Assembly: GCF_014649995.1 (NCBI RefSeq)
Contig: NZ_BMUC01000004.1
Span: forward strand, 129,950 to 193,949
Length of the DNA stretch: 64,000 nucleotides
From: Streptomyces griseoflavus
GTDB lineage: Bacteria; Actinomycetota; Actinomycetes; Streptomycetales; Streptomycetaceae
Direction: 5' to 3'
Shown here: in pieces, positions 1 to 9,234 of the stretch
Position numbering within the stretch: position 1 is the stretch's first letter
How the letters are laid out: the number at the start of each line of letters is the position of its first letter
Made by a program: the position numbers and the translations under genes
The notes under the pieces: generated by a model
Told to the model about the DNA's origin: nothing
Databases searched by the model: none
The model's input: the letters and a program-made list of their open reading frames with translations, nothing else

Positions 1-1
1 G

Positions 2-220
2 GGCATTCCGCGCACCGAGTGGCACCGGGTCTTCGAGCGGTTCAACCGCGGCAACGTCAACCGGCCGCACGGCCCGGGCAGCGACGGCGGCACCGGTCTG
101 GGCCTCGCGATCGCCCGCTGGGCGGTGGATCTGCACGGCGGCCGGATCGGAGTGGCCGAATCCGAGCGCGGCTGCCGCATTCTCATCACTCTTCCGGGAA
201 CTCCTTCCGTACCAAGTTGA
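2..220 (+). CDS. Sensor histidine kinase, C-terminal fragment
   Basis: Only the last 72 residues lie in the window; the gene starts upstream. They hold the F and G2 boxes of a HATPase_c domain (VFERFNRG, then GGTGLGLAIARW) followed by LHGGRIGV, the classical end of an orthodox two-component kinase of the HisKA/HATPase type. The kinase would be membrane-bound and phosphorylate a response regulator that should be encoded just upstream. It ends at TGA 218-220. A hairpin at 254-275 closes the transcription unit before kgd. The sensed signal cannot be judged from this piece. Confidence 0.85.
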   Translation, partial: GIPRTEWHRVFERFNRGNVNRPHGPGSDGGTGLGLAIARWAVDLHGGRIGVAESERGCRILITLPGTPSVPS

Positions 221-253
221 CGTAAAGTTCGAAGCGGAGCCGCACGATCCATC

Positions 254-275
254 CGTGTCCGCGCTGGCGGACACG
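254..275 (+). terminator. Hairpin after the sensor kinase gene
   Basis: A perfect 9-bp stem (CGTGTCCGC / GCGGACACG) with a 4-base loop lies 34 bases after the kinase stop. There is no T-tract, as is usual in Streptomyces. The rest of the 290-base gap to kgd shows no further gene. Confidence 0.5.
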
Positions 276-511
276 TGTGATCAGGCACAGGCCCGCGCGC
301 ATCGCGCGCCGGGCCACGGCCGAGTGATGCCGAAAGCCGCCGGCGAAACCGGAACCCCGCTTGTTTCCCGCCATTTCATGCGCCGAAACACGCTCGAGGA
401 TGTGACTTACACGACGATGAACGGGCCCGGCCTGACCTTCCCGCGCTCGGGGGCGTAGCCTTTATTTCCGCTGTCCATCATCTTGCGAAGCGGAAGAGGG
501 CGGTTGACGCC

Positions 512-3500
512 GTGTCGCCACAGTCCCCCAGTAACTCGAGCATCTCGACCGACACCGACCAAGTGGGCAAGAACCCCGCTGCGGCCTTCGGTGCCAACGA
601 ATGGCTCGTCGACGAGATCTACCAGCAGTACCTCCAGGACCCGAACTCGGTGGACCGAGCCTGGTGGGACTTCTTCGCCGACTACAAGCCGGGCGCGCCT
701 GCGACCTCGGCACCGGCGGGTAACGCGGCCGCGGGGGCCGCGGGAACCTCCACTCCCCAGGCCCAGCCGGCCGCTCCGGCCCAGCCGGCCGCTCCGGCTC
801 AGCCGGCCGCGCCCGCGCAGCCCGCCGCCAAGGCCCCGGCCGCGCCCGCCGCCCCGGCGAAGGCCGCCGCGCCCGCGCAGCCCGCCGCGAAGCCCGCCCC
901 GGCGAAGCCGAAGGCCGAGGCCAAGCCCAAGGCGGAGCCCGCCGGCGAGGCGAAGGCCGGCCCCGAGCAGGTGACCCTGCGCGGCCCGTCCGCCGCCGTG
1001 GCGAAGAACATGGACGCCTCCCTCGAACTGCCCACGGCCACGTCCGTGCGCGCGGTCCCGGTGAAGCTGCTGTTCGACAACCGCATCGTCATCAACAACC
1101 ACCTGAAGCGGGCCCGGGGCGGGAAGATCTCCTTCACCCACCTCATCGGCTACGCGATGGTGCAGGCCATCAAGGCCATGCCGGCGATGAACCACTCGTT
1201 CGCCCGGGTGGACGGCAAGCCCACCCTGGTGAAGCCGGAGCACGTCAACCTCGGTCTGGCCATCGACCTGGTCAAGCCCAACGGCGACCGCCAGCTCGTC
1301 GTCGCGGCCATCAAGAAGGCCGAGACGCTGAACTTCTTCGAGTTCTGGCAGGCCTACGAGGACATCGTCCGTCGCGCCCGCGACAACAAGCTGACGATGG
1401 ACGACTTCACCGGTGTCACGGTCTCCCTGACCAACCCCGGCGGCCTGGGCACCGTGCACTCCGTGCCGCGCCTGATGCCCGGCCAGTCGGTGATCCTCGG
1501 CGTCGGCTCGATGGACTACCCGGCGGAGTTCCAGGGCACCAGCCAGGACACCCTGAACAAGCTCGGCATCTCCAAGGTCATGACGCTCACGTCGACCTAC
1601 GACCACCGGGTGATCCAGGGCGCCGCCTCCGGCGAGTTCCTCCGCGCGGTGGCGAACCTGCTGCTCGGCGAGAACGGCTTCTACGACGAGATCTTCGAGG
1701 CGCTGCGCATCCCCTACGAGCCGGTCCGCTGGCTCAAGGACATCGACGCCTCCCACGACGACGACGTCACCAAGGCCGCCCGGGTCTTCGAGCTGATCCA
1801 CTCCTACCGGGTCCGCGGCCACGTCATGGCCGACACCGACCCGCTGGAGTACCGCCAGCGCAAGCACCCCGACCTGGACATCGTCGAGCACGGCCTCACC
1901 CTGTGGGACCTGGAGCGCGAGTTCGCCGTCGGCGGCTTCGCCGGCAAGTCCCTGATGAAGCTGCGCGACATCCTCGGTGTGCTGCGCGACTCGTACTGCC
2001 GCACCACCGGCGTCGAGTTCATGCACATCCAGGACCCCAAGCAGCGCAAGTGGATCCAGGACCGCATCGAGCGCTCGCACACCAAGCCCGAGCGCGAGGA
2101 GCAGCTGCGCATCCTGCGCCGGCTCAACGCGGCGGAGGCCTTCGAGACCTTCCTCCAGACGAAGTACGTCGGCCAGAAGCGCTTCTCCCTGGAGGGCGGC
2201 GAGTCCGTCATCCCGCTGCTCGACGCGGTGCTGGACTCGGCCGCCGAGTCCCGCCTGGACGAGGTCGTCATCGGCATGGCCCACCGCGGCCGGCTGAACG
2301 TGCTGGCCAACATCGTCGGCAAGTCGTACGCGCAGATCTTCCGCGAGTTCGAGGGCAACCTCGACCCGAAGTCGATGCACGGCTCCGGCGACGTGAAGTA
2401 CCACCTGGGCGCCGAGGGCACCTTCACCGGCCTCGACGGCGAGCAGATCAGGGTCTCCCTGGTCGCCAACCCCTCGCACCTGGAGGCGGTGGACCCGGTC
2501 CTGGAGGGCGTCGCCCGCGCCAAGCAGGACATCATCGGCAAGGGCGGCACGGACTTCACCGTCCTGCCGGTGGCGATCCACGGCGACGCGGCCTTCGCGG
2601 GCCAGGGCGTGGTGGCCGAGACCCTGAACATGTCGCAGCTGCGCGGCTACCGCACCGGCGGCACGGTCCACATCGTCATCAACAACCAGGTCGGCTTCAC
2701 CGCCGCCCCGGAGTCGTCGCGCTCGTCGATGTACGCCACCGACGTGGCCCGCATGATCGAGGCCCCGATCTTCCACGTGAACGGCGACGACCCGGAGGCC
2801 GTCGTGCGCGTGGCGCGGCTCGCCTTCGAGTTCCGCCAGGCGTTCAACAAGGACGTGGTGATCGACCTCATCTGCTACCGCCGCCGCGGTCACAACGAGT
2901 CGGACAACCCGGCCTTCACCCAGCCGCTGATGTACGACCTGATCGACAAGAAGCGCTCGGTGCGCAAGCTCTACACCGAGTCCCTGATCGGTCGCGGCGA
3001 CATCACCCTGGAAGAGGCCGAGCAGGCGCTCCAGGACTACCAGGGCCAGCTGGAGAAGGTCTTCACGGAGGTCCGTGAGGCCACCTCGCAGCCGGCGGCG
3101 GTCGAGCCCTCGGACCCGCAGGCCGAGTTCCCGGTCGCGGTGAACACCGCGGTGACCACGGAGACCGTCAAGCGGATCGCCGAGTCCCAGGTGAACGTCC
3201 CCGACCACATCACCGTCCACCCGCGTCTGCTGCCGCAGCTGCAGCGCCGGGCGGCCATGGTCGAGGACGGCACCATCGACTGGGGCATGGGCGAGACCCT
3301 CGCGTTCGGCTCGCTGCTGCTGGAGGGCGTGTCGGTCCGGCTGGCCGGCCAGGACTCCCAGCGCGGCACCTTCGGCCAGCGTCACGCGGTCATCATCGAC
3401 CGCAGCACGGGCGACGAGTACACGCCGCTGCAGTACCTCTCCGAGGACCAGGGACGGCTGAACGTCTACAACTCCCTGCTGTCCGAGTACGCGGCGATGG

Positions 3501-4324
3501 GCTTCGAGTACGGCTACTCGCTGGCCCGCCCCGACGCGCTCGTGCTGTGGGAGGCGCAGTTCGGTGACTTCGTCAACGGCGCGCAGACCGTCGTGGACGA
3601 GTTCATCTCCTCCGCCGAGCAGAAGTGGGCCCAGACCTCCGGTGTGGTCCTGCTCCTGCCCCACGGCTACGAGGGCCAGGGCCCGGACCACTCCTCGGCC
3701 CGCCCGGAGCGGTTCCTGCAGCTCTGCGCGCAGAACAACATGACGGTCGCCATGCCGACGTCGCCGTCGAACTACTTCCACCTCCTGCGGTGGCAGGTGC
3801 ACAACCCGCACCACAAGCCGCTGGTCGTCTTCACGCCGAAGTCGATGCTGCGCCTGAAGGCCGCCGCGTCGACGGCGGAGGAGTTCACCTCGGGCCAGTT
3901 CCGTCCGGTCATCGGCGACACCTCGGTCGACCCGGCCGCGGTGAAGAAGGTCGTCTTCACGGCCGGCAAGGTCTACTACGACCTCGACGCCGAGCGGAAG
4001 AAGCGCGGCACGACGGACACGGCGATCATCCGCATCGAGCGCCTGTACCCGCTGGCGGGTGCGGAGCTCCAGGCGGAGATCAAGAAGTACCCGAACGCCG
4101 AGAAGTACCTGTGGGCCCAGGAGGAGCCGGCGAACCAGGGTGCCTGGCCGTTCATCGCGCTCAACCTGATCGACCACCTCGACCTCTCGGTCGGCGCCGA
4201 CCTCCCGCACGACGAGCGCCTGCGCCGCATCTCGCGGCCGCACGGCTCGTCCCCGGCGGTCGGCTCCGCCAAGCGTCACCAGGCCGAGCAGGAGCAGCTG
4301 GTGCGCGAGGTCTTCGAGGCGTAG
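512..4324 (+). CDS. kgd: Multifunctional 2-oxoglutarate decarboxylase/dehydrogenase E1-E2 (Kgd/OdhA type)
   Basis: This 1270-residue protein is the actinobacterial fusion that carries out the 2-oxoglutarate dehydrogenase step of the TCA cycle. A short N-terminal helix (about residues 20-60, [14 protein letters not shown]) is followed by a low-complexity Ala/Pro/Lys linker (about 70-155) with repeated PAAPAQ units. Next come an E2-type succinyltransferase domain without a lipoyl domain (about 160-375, active-site segment YDHRVIQGA) and the ThDP-dependent E1 domain (about 390-1270, [10 protein letters not shown] in the cofactor site). In the family the lipoyl-bearing partner is the pyruvate dehydrogenase E2, and the FHA protein GarA/OdhI binds and inhibits the enzyme. 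The GTG start follows a GAAGAGGG ribosome site. A strong hairpin follows the stop. The gene appears monocistronic. Confidence 0.97.
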   Translation: MSPQSPSNSSISTDTDQVGKNPAAAFGANEWLVDEIYQQYLQDPNSVDRAWWDFFADYKPGAPATSAPAGNAAAGAAGTSTPQAQPAAPAQPAAPAQPAAPAQPAAKAPAAPAAPAKAAAPAQPAAKPAPAKPKAEAKPKAEPAGEAKAGPEQVTLRGPSAAVAKNMDASLELPTATSVRAVPVKLLFDNRIVINNHLKRARGGKISFTHLIGYAMVQAIKAMPAMNHSFARVDGKPTLVKPEHVNLGLAIDLVKPNGDRQLVVAAIKKAETLNFFEFWQAYEDIVRRARDNKLTMDDFTGVTVSLTNPGGLGTVHSVPRLMPGQSVILGVGSMDYPAEFQGTSQDTLNKLGISKVMTLTSTYDHRVIQGAASGEFLRAVANLLLGENGFYDEIFEALRIPYEPVRWLKDIDASHDDDVTKAARVFELIHSYRVRGHVMADTDPLEYRQRKHPDLDIVEHGLTLWDLEREFAVGGFAGKSLMKLRDILGVLRDSYCRTTGVEFMHIQDPKQRKWIQDRIERSHTKPEREEQLRILRRLNAAEAFETFLQTKYVGQKRFSLEGGESVIPLLDAVLDSAAESRLDEVVIGMAHRGRLNVLANIVGKSYAQIFREFEGNLDPKSMHGSGDVKYHLGAEGTFTGLDGEQIRVSLVANPSHLEAVDPVLEGVARAKQDIIGKGGTDFTVLPVAIHGDAAFAGQGVVAETLNMSQLRGYRTGGTVHIVINNQVGFTAAPESSRSSMYATDVARMIEAPIFHVNGDDPEAVVRVARLAFEFRQAFNKDVVIDLICYRRRGHNESDNPAFTQPLMYDLIDKKRSVRKLYTESLIGRGDITLEEAEQALQDYQGQLEKVFTEVREATSQPAAVEPSDPQAEFPVAVNTAVTTETVKRIAESQVNVPDHITVHPRLLPQLQRRAAMVEDGTIDWGMGETLAFGSLLLEGVSVRLAGQDSQRGTFGQRHAVIIDRSTGDEYTPLQYLSEDQGRLNVYNSLLSEYAAMGFEYGYSLARPDALVLWEAQFGDFVNGAQTVVDEFISSAEQKWAQTSGVVLLLPHGYEGQGPDHSSARPERFLQLCAQNNMTVAMPTSPSNYFHLLRWQVHNPHHKPLVVFTPKSMLRLKAAASTAEEFTSGQFRPVIGDTSVDPAAVKKVVFTAGKVYYDLDAERKKRGTTDTAIIRIERLYPLAGAELQAEIKKYPNAEKYLWAQEEPANQGAWPFIALNLIDHLDLSVGADLPHDERLRRISRPHGSSPAVGSAKRHQAEQEQLVREVFEA

Positions 4325-4340
4325 CCCCCGGGCCGTACAA

Positions 4341-4376
4341 GCGGGCCGCACCCCTCCCACGGGGGGTGCGGCCCGC
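4341..4376 (+). terminator. Terminator of kgd
   Basis: A perfect 14-bp G/C stem (GCGGGCCGCACCCC and its complement) with an 8-base loop starts 17 bases after the kgd stop and ends before the next small gene. Confidence 0.8.
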
Positions 4377-4404
4377 TCGGTTTCCCGCACATATCCTTGT
4401 CCTC

Positions 4405-4587
4405 ATGTACTTCACGGACCGTGGCATCGAGGAACTGGAGAAGCGGCGCGGCGAGGAGGAGGTCACCTTCGAGTGGCTGGCCGAGCAGCTGAGGACGTTC
4501 GTCGACCTCAACCCCGACTTTGAGGTCCCGGTGGAGCGCCTGGCCACCTGGCTGGCCCGCCTGGACGACGAAGACGACGACGAGTAA
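4405..4587 (+). CDS. Small acidic protein, DUF6104 type
   Basis: A 60-residue protein starting MYFTDRGIEELEKR and ending in an acidic tail (LDDEDDDE). The middle (FEWLAEQLRTFVDLNP...FEVPVERLATWLARL) reads as amphipathic helices. Small proteins of this kind follow the 2-oxoglutarate dehydrogenase gene in streptomycetes; I recall the family name DUF6104 but know no function. The ATG lies 29 bases after the kgd terminator, so it may have its own promoter or be reached by read-through. No signal peptide or cysteines are present. It is soluble and probably cytosolic, and its role is unknown. Coding is supported by G/C-rich third positions and a protein-like sequence, although a much longer overlapping open frame encloses it. 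Confidence 0.8.
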   Translation: MYFTDRGIEELEKRRGEEEVTFEWLAEQLRTFVDLNPDFEVPVERLATWLARLDDEDDDE

Positions 4588-4589
4588 CC

Positions 4590-5170
<581 letters not shown>

Positions 5171-5192
5171 ACGGTTCACCCCAACGAGCACC

Positions 5193-5220
5193 TTGACTTT
5201 CCGCGACCGCGATATATCGT
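5193..5220 (+). promoter_or_regulatory. Promoter with palindromic operator before the DUF4097/PadR operon
   Basis: TTGACT (5193-5198) and TATCGT (5215-5220) are 16 bases apart, a reasonable vegetative promoter. The 10-base palindrome CGATATATCG (5210-5219) covers the -10 element. A related CGCGATAT half lies at 5234-5241. Since the second gene of the operon is a PadR-type repressor, the palindrome is a candidate autoregulatory operator; this is inferred from position and symmetry. Confidence 0.55.
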
Positions 5221-5282
5221 GAATCACGTAAGACGCGATATGGCGCGTCATGCCAAACGGGTGCCACCAGGAGGCCGTCACC

Positions 5283-6155
5283 ATGCCCGAGTCGTCCGTA
5301 GCGGAGCCCACCACGCTCACCTTCGACGCCCCCGTGACCGAACTCCACGTACGCATCGTCAACGGCACGGTGAACGTCGTGGGCACCGACGAAGGTCCCG
5401 CCCGTCTGGAGGTCTCGGAGATCGAGGGCCCACCCCTGGTCGTCACCCAGAAGGACGGCACCCTCACGGTGGCCTACGACGACCTGCCCTGGAAGGGCTT
5501 CCTCAAGTGGCTCGACCACAAAGGCTGGCGCCGCAGCGCGGTCGTCTCCCTCGCCGTCCCCGCGCAGACCCGCGTCGAGGTCGGCGTCGTCGGCGCCGCG
5601 GCCGTCGTCTCCGGCATCCGTGGACCCGCCGCGGTCAAGGGGGTCGCCGGCGACACCACCCTCGTCTCCCTCTCCGGCCCCGTCCGCGCCGACACCGTCT
5701 CGGGCAGCGTGGAGGCCCAGTCCGTCACCGGCGACCTCCGCTTCGCCTCCGTCTCCGGCGACCTCACCGTCGTCGAGGGCTCCGGTCCGTCCGTGCGGGC
5801 CGACACCGTCAGCGGCTCCATGATCGTGGACCTCGCCCCGGACGGTCCCACCGACATCAAGCTGACCAGCGTCTCCGGTGAGATCGCCATCCGCATGCCC
5901 GACCCGGCGGACGCCGAGGTCGAGGCGAACACCGCCAGCGGCGCGATCTCCAACGCCTTCGACGACCTCCGGGTCCAGGGCCTGTGGGGCGCCCACAAGC
6001 TCACCGGCCGGCTGGGCGCCGGCAGCGGCAAGCTGCGGGCCACCACCGTCTCGGGCTCGATCGCCCTGCTGCGCCGCCCGCCCCGGGAGGACGAGCCGGA
6101 CCCGCGGGACGCATCAGGAGACAATGCCGGTACGACCGACAAGAAGGTGCTCTGA
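5283..6155 (+). CDS. DUF4097-family beta-repeat protein
   Basis: A 290-residue protein of short repeated beta units. Segments such as VRADTVSGSVEAQSV, RFASVSGDLTVV and IKLTSVSGEIAI recur every 18-22 residues from about residue 125 to 255, as expected for a DUF4097 (adhesin-like) beta-solenoid. No signal peptide or membrane segment is visible. I chose ATG 5283 because AGGAGG lies 8 bases before it; an in-frame ATG at 5250 lacks such a site. The stop is one base before the start of a PadR regulator, so the two form an operon and probably act together. In Firmicutes and Actinobacteria this family often accompanies PadR regulators and envelope-stress modules, but its molecular function is unknown. 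Confidence 0.85.
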   Translation: MPESSVAEPTTLTFDAPVTELHVRIVNGTVNVVGTDEGPARLEVSEIEGPPLVVTQKDGTLTVAYDDLPWKGFLKWLDHKGWRRSAVVSLAVPAQTRVEVGVVGAAAVVSGIRGPAAVKGVAGDTTLVSLSGPVRADTVSGSVEAQSVTGDLRFASVSGDLTVVEGSGPSVRADTVSGSMIVDLAPDGPTDIKLTSVSGEIAIRMPDPADAEVEANTASGAISNAFDDLRVQGLWGAHKLTGRLGAGSGKLRATTVSGSIALLRRPPREDEPDPRDASGDNAGTTDKKVL

Positions 6156-6156
6156 C

Positions 6157-7194
6157 ATGCCCCCCGTCTTCGCCCACGGACGCCTCCGCCTCTACCTGCT
6201 GAAGCTGCTGGACGAGGCCCCGCGTCACGGCTACGAGGTGATCCGCCTCCTCGAAGAGCGCTTCCAGGGCCTGTACGCGCCCTCGGCGGGCACGGTCTAC
6301 CCGCGGCTGGCCAAGCTGGAGGCGGAAGGCCTGGTCACCCACACCACCGAGGGCGGCCGCAAGGTGTACTCCATCACCGACGCCGGCCGGGCCGAACTGG
6401 CCGACCGCAGCGCCGAACTCGCCGACCTGGAACTGGAGATCCGGGAGTCGGTCGCCGAACTCGCCGCCGAGATCCGGGCCGACGTCAGCGGCGCCGCGGG
6501 CGATCTGCGCCGCGAGATGCGCGCCGCGGCCGGCAAGGCCCGCCAGTCCCGCACCGACGGCGCGACCACCGAGGAGGAGAGCCCCTTCGGCGACTTCGGG
6601 GTCTTCGGCGACAAGGACGCCTGGCGCGCCGCCAAGGAGGAGATGCGCCGCGCCAAGCAGGAGTGGAAGGACCAGGCCCGGCGCGCCAAGGACGAGAGCC
6701 GGCGCTCCCGCGAGGAGGCCCAGCGCGCCCGCCGCCAGGCCAAGGAGGCCCAGGACAAGGCGCAGGAAGAGGTGCAGCGCATCATGCGGCAGGTCCAGGA
6801 GCAGGTGCAGGGCCACTTCGCGCGGGGCGACTGGCCGACGGGGCTGCGCGAAGGGCTGGGCGAACTCGCCAAGGAGATGGGCGGGTTCGGCAAGGACTTC
6901 GCCCTCGGCCGTACCGGCACGGCGGCCTCCGGCAAGTCCTCCGAGCCGTCGTACTCCGAGACCCCCGAGGACTTCCCCGCCGACTACACCCCGCCGTGGG
7001 CGCACGAGGACGCCTCCGACTCCACCGGCGACCCGGCCCGCGATCTGGACCGGCTGCTGGACCGCTTCCGGGACGACATCCGGGACGCGGCCCGCGACCA
7101 CGGAGTCACCGGCGACCAGCTGCGCGACGCCCGCCGCCACCTGTCCACGGCGGCGGCGCGGATCGGAGCGGTACTGCGCGCCCCGAAGGCCTGA
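6157..7194 (+). CDS. PadR-family transcriptional regulator with long helical extension
   Basis: This 345-residue protein opens with a PadR winged helix (about residues 5-85: LRLYLLKLLDEAPRHGYEVI, then GTVYPRLAKLEAEGLV). A very long charged helical region follows (about 90-225), rich in Arg, Lys, Glu and Gln and likely to form a coiled coil, then a Ser/Pro/Asp-rich C-terminal part ending in another helix (about 295-345). Ordinary PadR proteins are 110-180 residues, so the extension is a marked addition. It is encoded one base after the DUF4097 gene. It may repress its own operon through the palindrome at 5210-5219. The extended architecture suggests assembly or partner binding beyond simple repression, which is inference. 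Confidence 0.9.
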   Translation: MPPVFAHGRLRLYLLKLLDEAPRHGYEVIRLLEERFQGLYAPSAGTVYPRLAKLEAEGLVTHTTEGGRKVYSITDAGRAELADRSAELADLELEIRESVAELAAEIRADVSGAAGDLRREMRAAAGKARQSRTDGATTEEESPFGDFGVFGDKDAWRAAKEEMRRAKQEWKDQARRAKDESRRSREEAQRARRQAKEAQDKAQEEVQRIMRQVQEQVQGHFARGDWPTGLREGLGELAKEMGGFGKDFALGRTGTAASGKSSEPSYSETPEDFPADYTPPWAHEDASDSTGDPARDLDRLLDRFRDDIRDAARDHGVTGDQLRDARRHLSTAAARIGAVLRAPKA

Positions 7195-7201
7195 GGTGCC
7201 C

Positions 7202-7771
7202 TCAGCCCGCCGCCCTGGCCTCACCGCCGTCCCCGTACAGCACCCGGGTCACGGACGCGTACGTCACCCCGTGGTCGGCGAGGATCTCGGCGGGGACGCC
7301 GGGGCGGGTCGTGAGGGCGAGCAGGAGGTGCTGGTCGCCGATGCGCCGGTCCCGTAGGGCGGTGGCGGCGCGCAACGCACCGGTCAGGACGTCCTTGGCC
7401 TCCTGCTCGAAGGGGCGGTGCCCCGACCGGCGGCCGCCGCTCCGACGACCGGTGGACAGCGCCCCGGCCCCGTGCGCCTCCTCCACCCGGGCCACGATCT
7501 CCGGCACATGGATGCCCAGCCCGGCGAGGGCGTCCGTCTCGGCCTGGGTGAGCCCGCCCCGTCGGCGGGCCAGCTCCAGCGCCTCCCGTACCGACTCCCG
7601 CCGCCCGTCGAGCCCGAGCGCCGCCAGCGCGAACGAGGCCCGGCTGCCCTCCCGGTCGAGCAAGGCCAGCAGCAGGTGCCCGGCGTCCACCCGGTGGGCA
7701 TCCGCCCGCTCCGCGTGGACCACGGCCGCCTTCACCACGTCCCGGGCGTCCTTCGTGAACCGCTCGAACAT
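7202..7771 (-). CDS. Clp N-terminal-domain protein (ClpA/B-N repeats without ATPase)
   Basis: A 189-residue protein with two Clp-N repeats. The first (about 1-75) starts MFERFTKDARDVVKAAV and contains AGHLLLALLDREGS; the second (about 115-180) contains EQEAKDVLTGALRAA and GDQHLLLALTT. No AAA+ Walker motifs are present. Such proteins may bind substrates or adaptors for the Clp machine, or act as small stress proteins. Its ATG shares a base with the stop of the upstream HTH gene (TGATG), so the two are translationally coupled. A longer open frame runs upstream, but its extra residues lie inside the HTH gene and are not protein-like. It is convergent with the PadR gene, 7 bases apart. Confidence 0.85.
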   Translation of the reverse strand: MFERFTKDARDVVKAAVVHAERADAHRVDAGHLLLALLDREGSRASFALAALGLDGRRESVREALELARRRGGLTQAETDALAGLGIHVPEIVARVEEAHGAGALSTGRRSGGRRSGHRPFEQEAKDVLTGALRAATALRDRRIGDQHLLLALTTRPGVPAEILADHGVTYASVTRVLYGDGGEARAAG

Positions 7772-7980
7772 CAATGCCTCCCGTACTTCTTGTGCACGGC
7801 CTGCCTGCTGACCCCGAGTTCGGTGGCGATCTCCTGCCACGACCAGCCCTGGTTGCGCGCATTGCGCACCTGGACGGCCTCCAACTGCTCCAACAGCCTG
7901 CGCAGCGCGGCGACGGCCCGCAGGCCGACCCGTGGGTCGCGGTCGCCCGCCCGCTCGGCGAGATCGGTTGCCTCAGTCAT
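7771..7980 (-). CDS. Small HTH DNA-binding protein (autoregulator candidate)
   Basis: A 69-residue protein whose C-terminal half is a helix-turn-helix of sigma-region-4/resolvase style (WSWQEIATELGVSRQAVHKKYG). The N-terminal half (LRAVAALRRLLEQLEAVQVRNA) is a helix likely to dimerise. I chose ATG 7980. It lies 6 bases after a -10-like TACGTT and has no ribosome site, which suggests a leaderless message; a GTG at 8028 would extend the protein through the operator. The operator 7980-8026 overlaps both promoter elements, so self-repression is the simplest reading. The Clp-N gene follows with a one-base overlap. Targets beyond itself are unknown. Confidence 0.8.
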   Translation of the reverse strand: MTEATDLAERAGDRDPRVGLRAVAALRRLLEQLEAVQVRNARNQGWSWQEIATELGVSRQAVHKKYGRH

Positions 7981-8026
7981 GATGTCAACGTACGTTGACA
8001 TCACGGTGCCGTCAACCCCAGTTGAC
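7980..8026 (-). promoter_or_regulatory. Promoter with two GTCAAC-N4-GTTGAC operators; probable leaderless start
   Basis: Read on the minus strand, TTGACG (8010-8015) and TACGTT (7987-7992) are 17 bases apart, and ATG 7980 follows 6 bases after the -10. The -10 sits in a perfect 24-base palindrome (7980-8003) with core GTCAACGTACGTTGAC. The -35 sits in a second copy, GTCAACcccaGTTGAC (8011-8026). Both copies have the same hexamer arms and the same 4-base spacer. The arrangement is directly visible; binding by the adjacent HTH protein is inferred. Confidence 0.75.
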
Positions 8027-8027
8027 A

Positions 8028-8067
8028 CGTCGACGGCCGGCCCGGATGTCCGGACCGGCCGTCGACG
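8028..8067 (-). terminator. Hairpin after the MDR oxidoreductase gene
   Basis: Two arms of 19 bases (8028-8046 and 8049-8067), complementary except at one position, lie just after the oxidoreductase stop on the minus strand. They separate it from the HTH promoter immediately downstream. Confidence 0.65.
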
Positions 8068-8082
8068 CGAACCCGTTCCCCC

Positions 8083-9048
8083 TCAGTGACCGGTGAGCAC
8101 GATCTTCCCGAACTGGCCCCCGGCCTCCATCCGCTCGAAGCCCTCCCGCGCCCGGTCCATGGGCAGGACCTCGTCGATGACGGGCCGTACGCCCGTGGCG
8201 GCGCAGAAGGAGAGCAGGTCCTCCAGCTCGTCCTTGGTCCCCATCGTGGAGCCGACGATCCTCAGCTCCAGGAAGAAGACGCGGGTCAGCTCGGCGTGCG
8301 AGGGCCGGTCACCGCTGGTCGCTCCGGAGATCACCACCGTCCCGCCGGGACGCAGCGACTTCACCGAGTGCGACCAGGTGGCGGCCCCCACGGTCTCGAT
8401 GACGGCGTCGACCCGCTGCGGCAGCCGCGCACCGGGCTCCACCGCCTCCACGGCACCGAGTTCCAGCGCCCGCTTGCGCTTGGCCTCGTCCCGGCTGGTG
8501 GCGAAGACCCGCAACCCGGCGGCCTTGCCGAGCACGATCGCGGCGGTCGCGACCCCGCCGCCGGCGCCCTGCACCAGGACGGAGTCACCGGGCCGCACCC
8601 CGGCGTTGGTGAACAGCATCCGGTACGCGGTCAGCCAGGCCGTCGGCAGGCAGGCGGCCTCCTCGAAGGAGAGCTCCTTCGGCTTGGGCAGGACGTTCCA
8701 GGTGGGCACGGCGACCTGCTCGGCGAAGGTGCCCTGGTAGCGCTCGGTCAGGATGGACCGGGGTTCCCCGGGCCCGACCCCGTGACCGCTCTGGCCGATC
8801 ACGGAGTGCAGGACGACCTCGTTGCCGTCGGCGTCGACACCGGCGGCGTCGCAGCCGAGGATCATCGGCAGCTTGTCCTCCGCGAGGCCGACGCCCCGCA
8901 GGGACCAGAGGTCGTGGTGGTTGAGGGAGGCGGCCTTGACCGTGACGGTGCTCCAGCCGGGCCGGGTCTCGGGAGCGGGACGCTCCCCCGACTCCAGACC
9001 GTTGAGCGGCTGGTCGCGGTCGATTCGGGCGGCGTAGACGGCGAACAT
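8083..9048 (-). CDS. Zinc-binding-type dehydrogenase / quinone oxidoreductase-like MDR
   Basis: A 321-residue medium-chain dehydrogenase/reductase. The N-terminal GroES-like domain includes LNHHDLWSLRG and ILGCDAAGV; the C-terminal Rossmann domain has the nucleotide-binding run VLVQGAGGGVATAAI (about residues 160-175). The family reduces quinones, enals or alcohols with NAD(P)H; the substrate cannot be read from the sequence. The structural zinc cysteines are not evident, so the quinone-oxidoreductase branch is more likely than the alcohol dehydrogenase branch. I took ATG 9048 (MFAVYAARIDRD); the open frame extends 19 codons upstream, but that part is not protein-like. The gene lies downstream of malic enzyme with a strong hairpin between, so it is probably transcribed separately. 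Confidence 0.85.
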   Translation of the reverse strand: MFAVYAARIDRDQPLNGLESGERPAPETRPGWSTVTVKAASLNHHDLWSLRGVGLAEDKLPMILGCDAAGVDADGNEVVLHSVIGQSGHGVGPGEPRSILTERYQGTFAEQVAVPTWNVLPKPKELSFEEAACLPTAWLTAYRMLFTNAGVRPGDSVLVQGAGGGVATAAIVLGKAAGLRVFATSRDEAKRKRALELGAVEAVEPGARLPQRVDAVIETVGAATWSHSVKSLRPGGTVVISGATSGDRPSHAELTRVFFLELRIVGSTMGTKDELEDLLSFCAATGVRPVIDEVLPMDRAREGFERMEAGGQFGKIVLTGH

Positions 9049-9186
9049 GACCTTGACGATAGGGTGCCCGCCCCGCCGTGGGAACCGGGGCCCGCTGTGA
9101 GACACGCCCTCTTGTCAGGCCACCCGGCCGCACGCCGAACGTCGCGCCCCTCCCCCTCGCTCTCGCCGGGTGCCGCGGCAAAAGGA

Positions 9187-9216
9187 TTGGCCCCGTCCAC
9201 TCCCGGACGGGGCCAA
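9187..9216 (-). terminator. Terminator of malic enzyme gene
   Basis: A perfect 12-bp stem (TTGGCCCCGTCC / GGACGGGGCCAA) with a 6-base loop lies 18 bases beyond the malic enzyme stop. Confidence 0.8.
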
Positions 9217-9234
9217 CGGGGAGAGCACCGCGCC

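Noticed and set aside
407-4390. A 1327-codon open frame on the minus strand opposite kgd
   Set aside because: It is a G+C-driven shadow: its protein is a run of Arg, Val, Leu, Asp and Gly without domains, while kgd on the other strand is a complete known enzyme.
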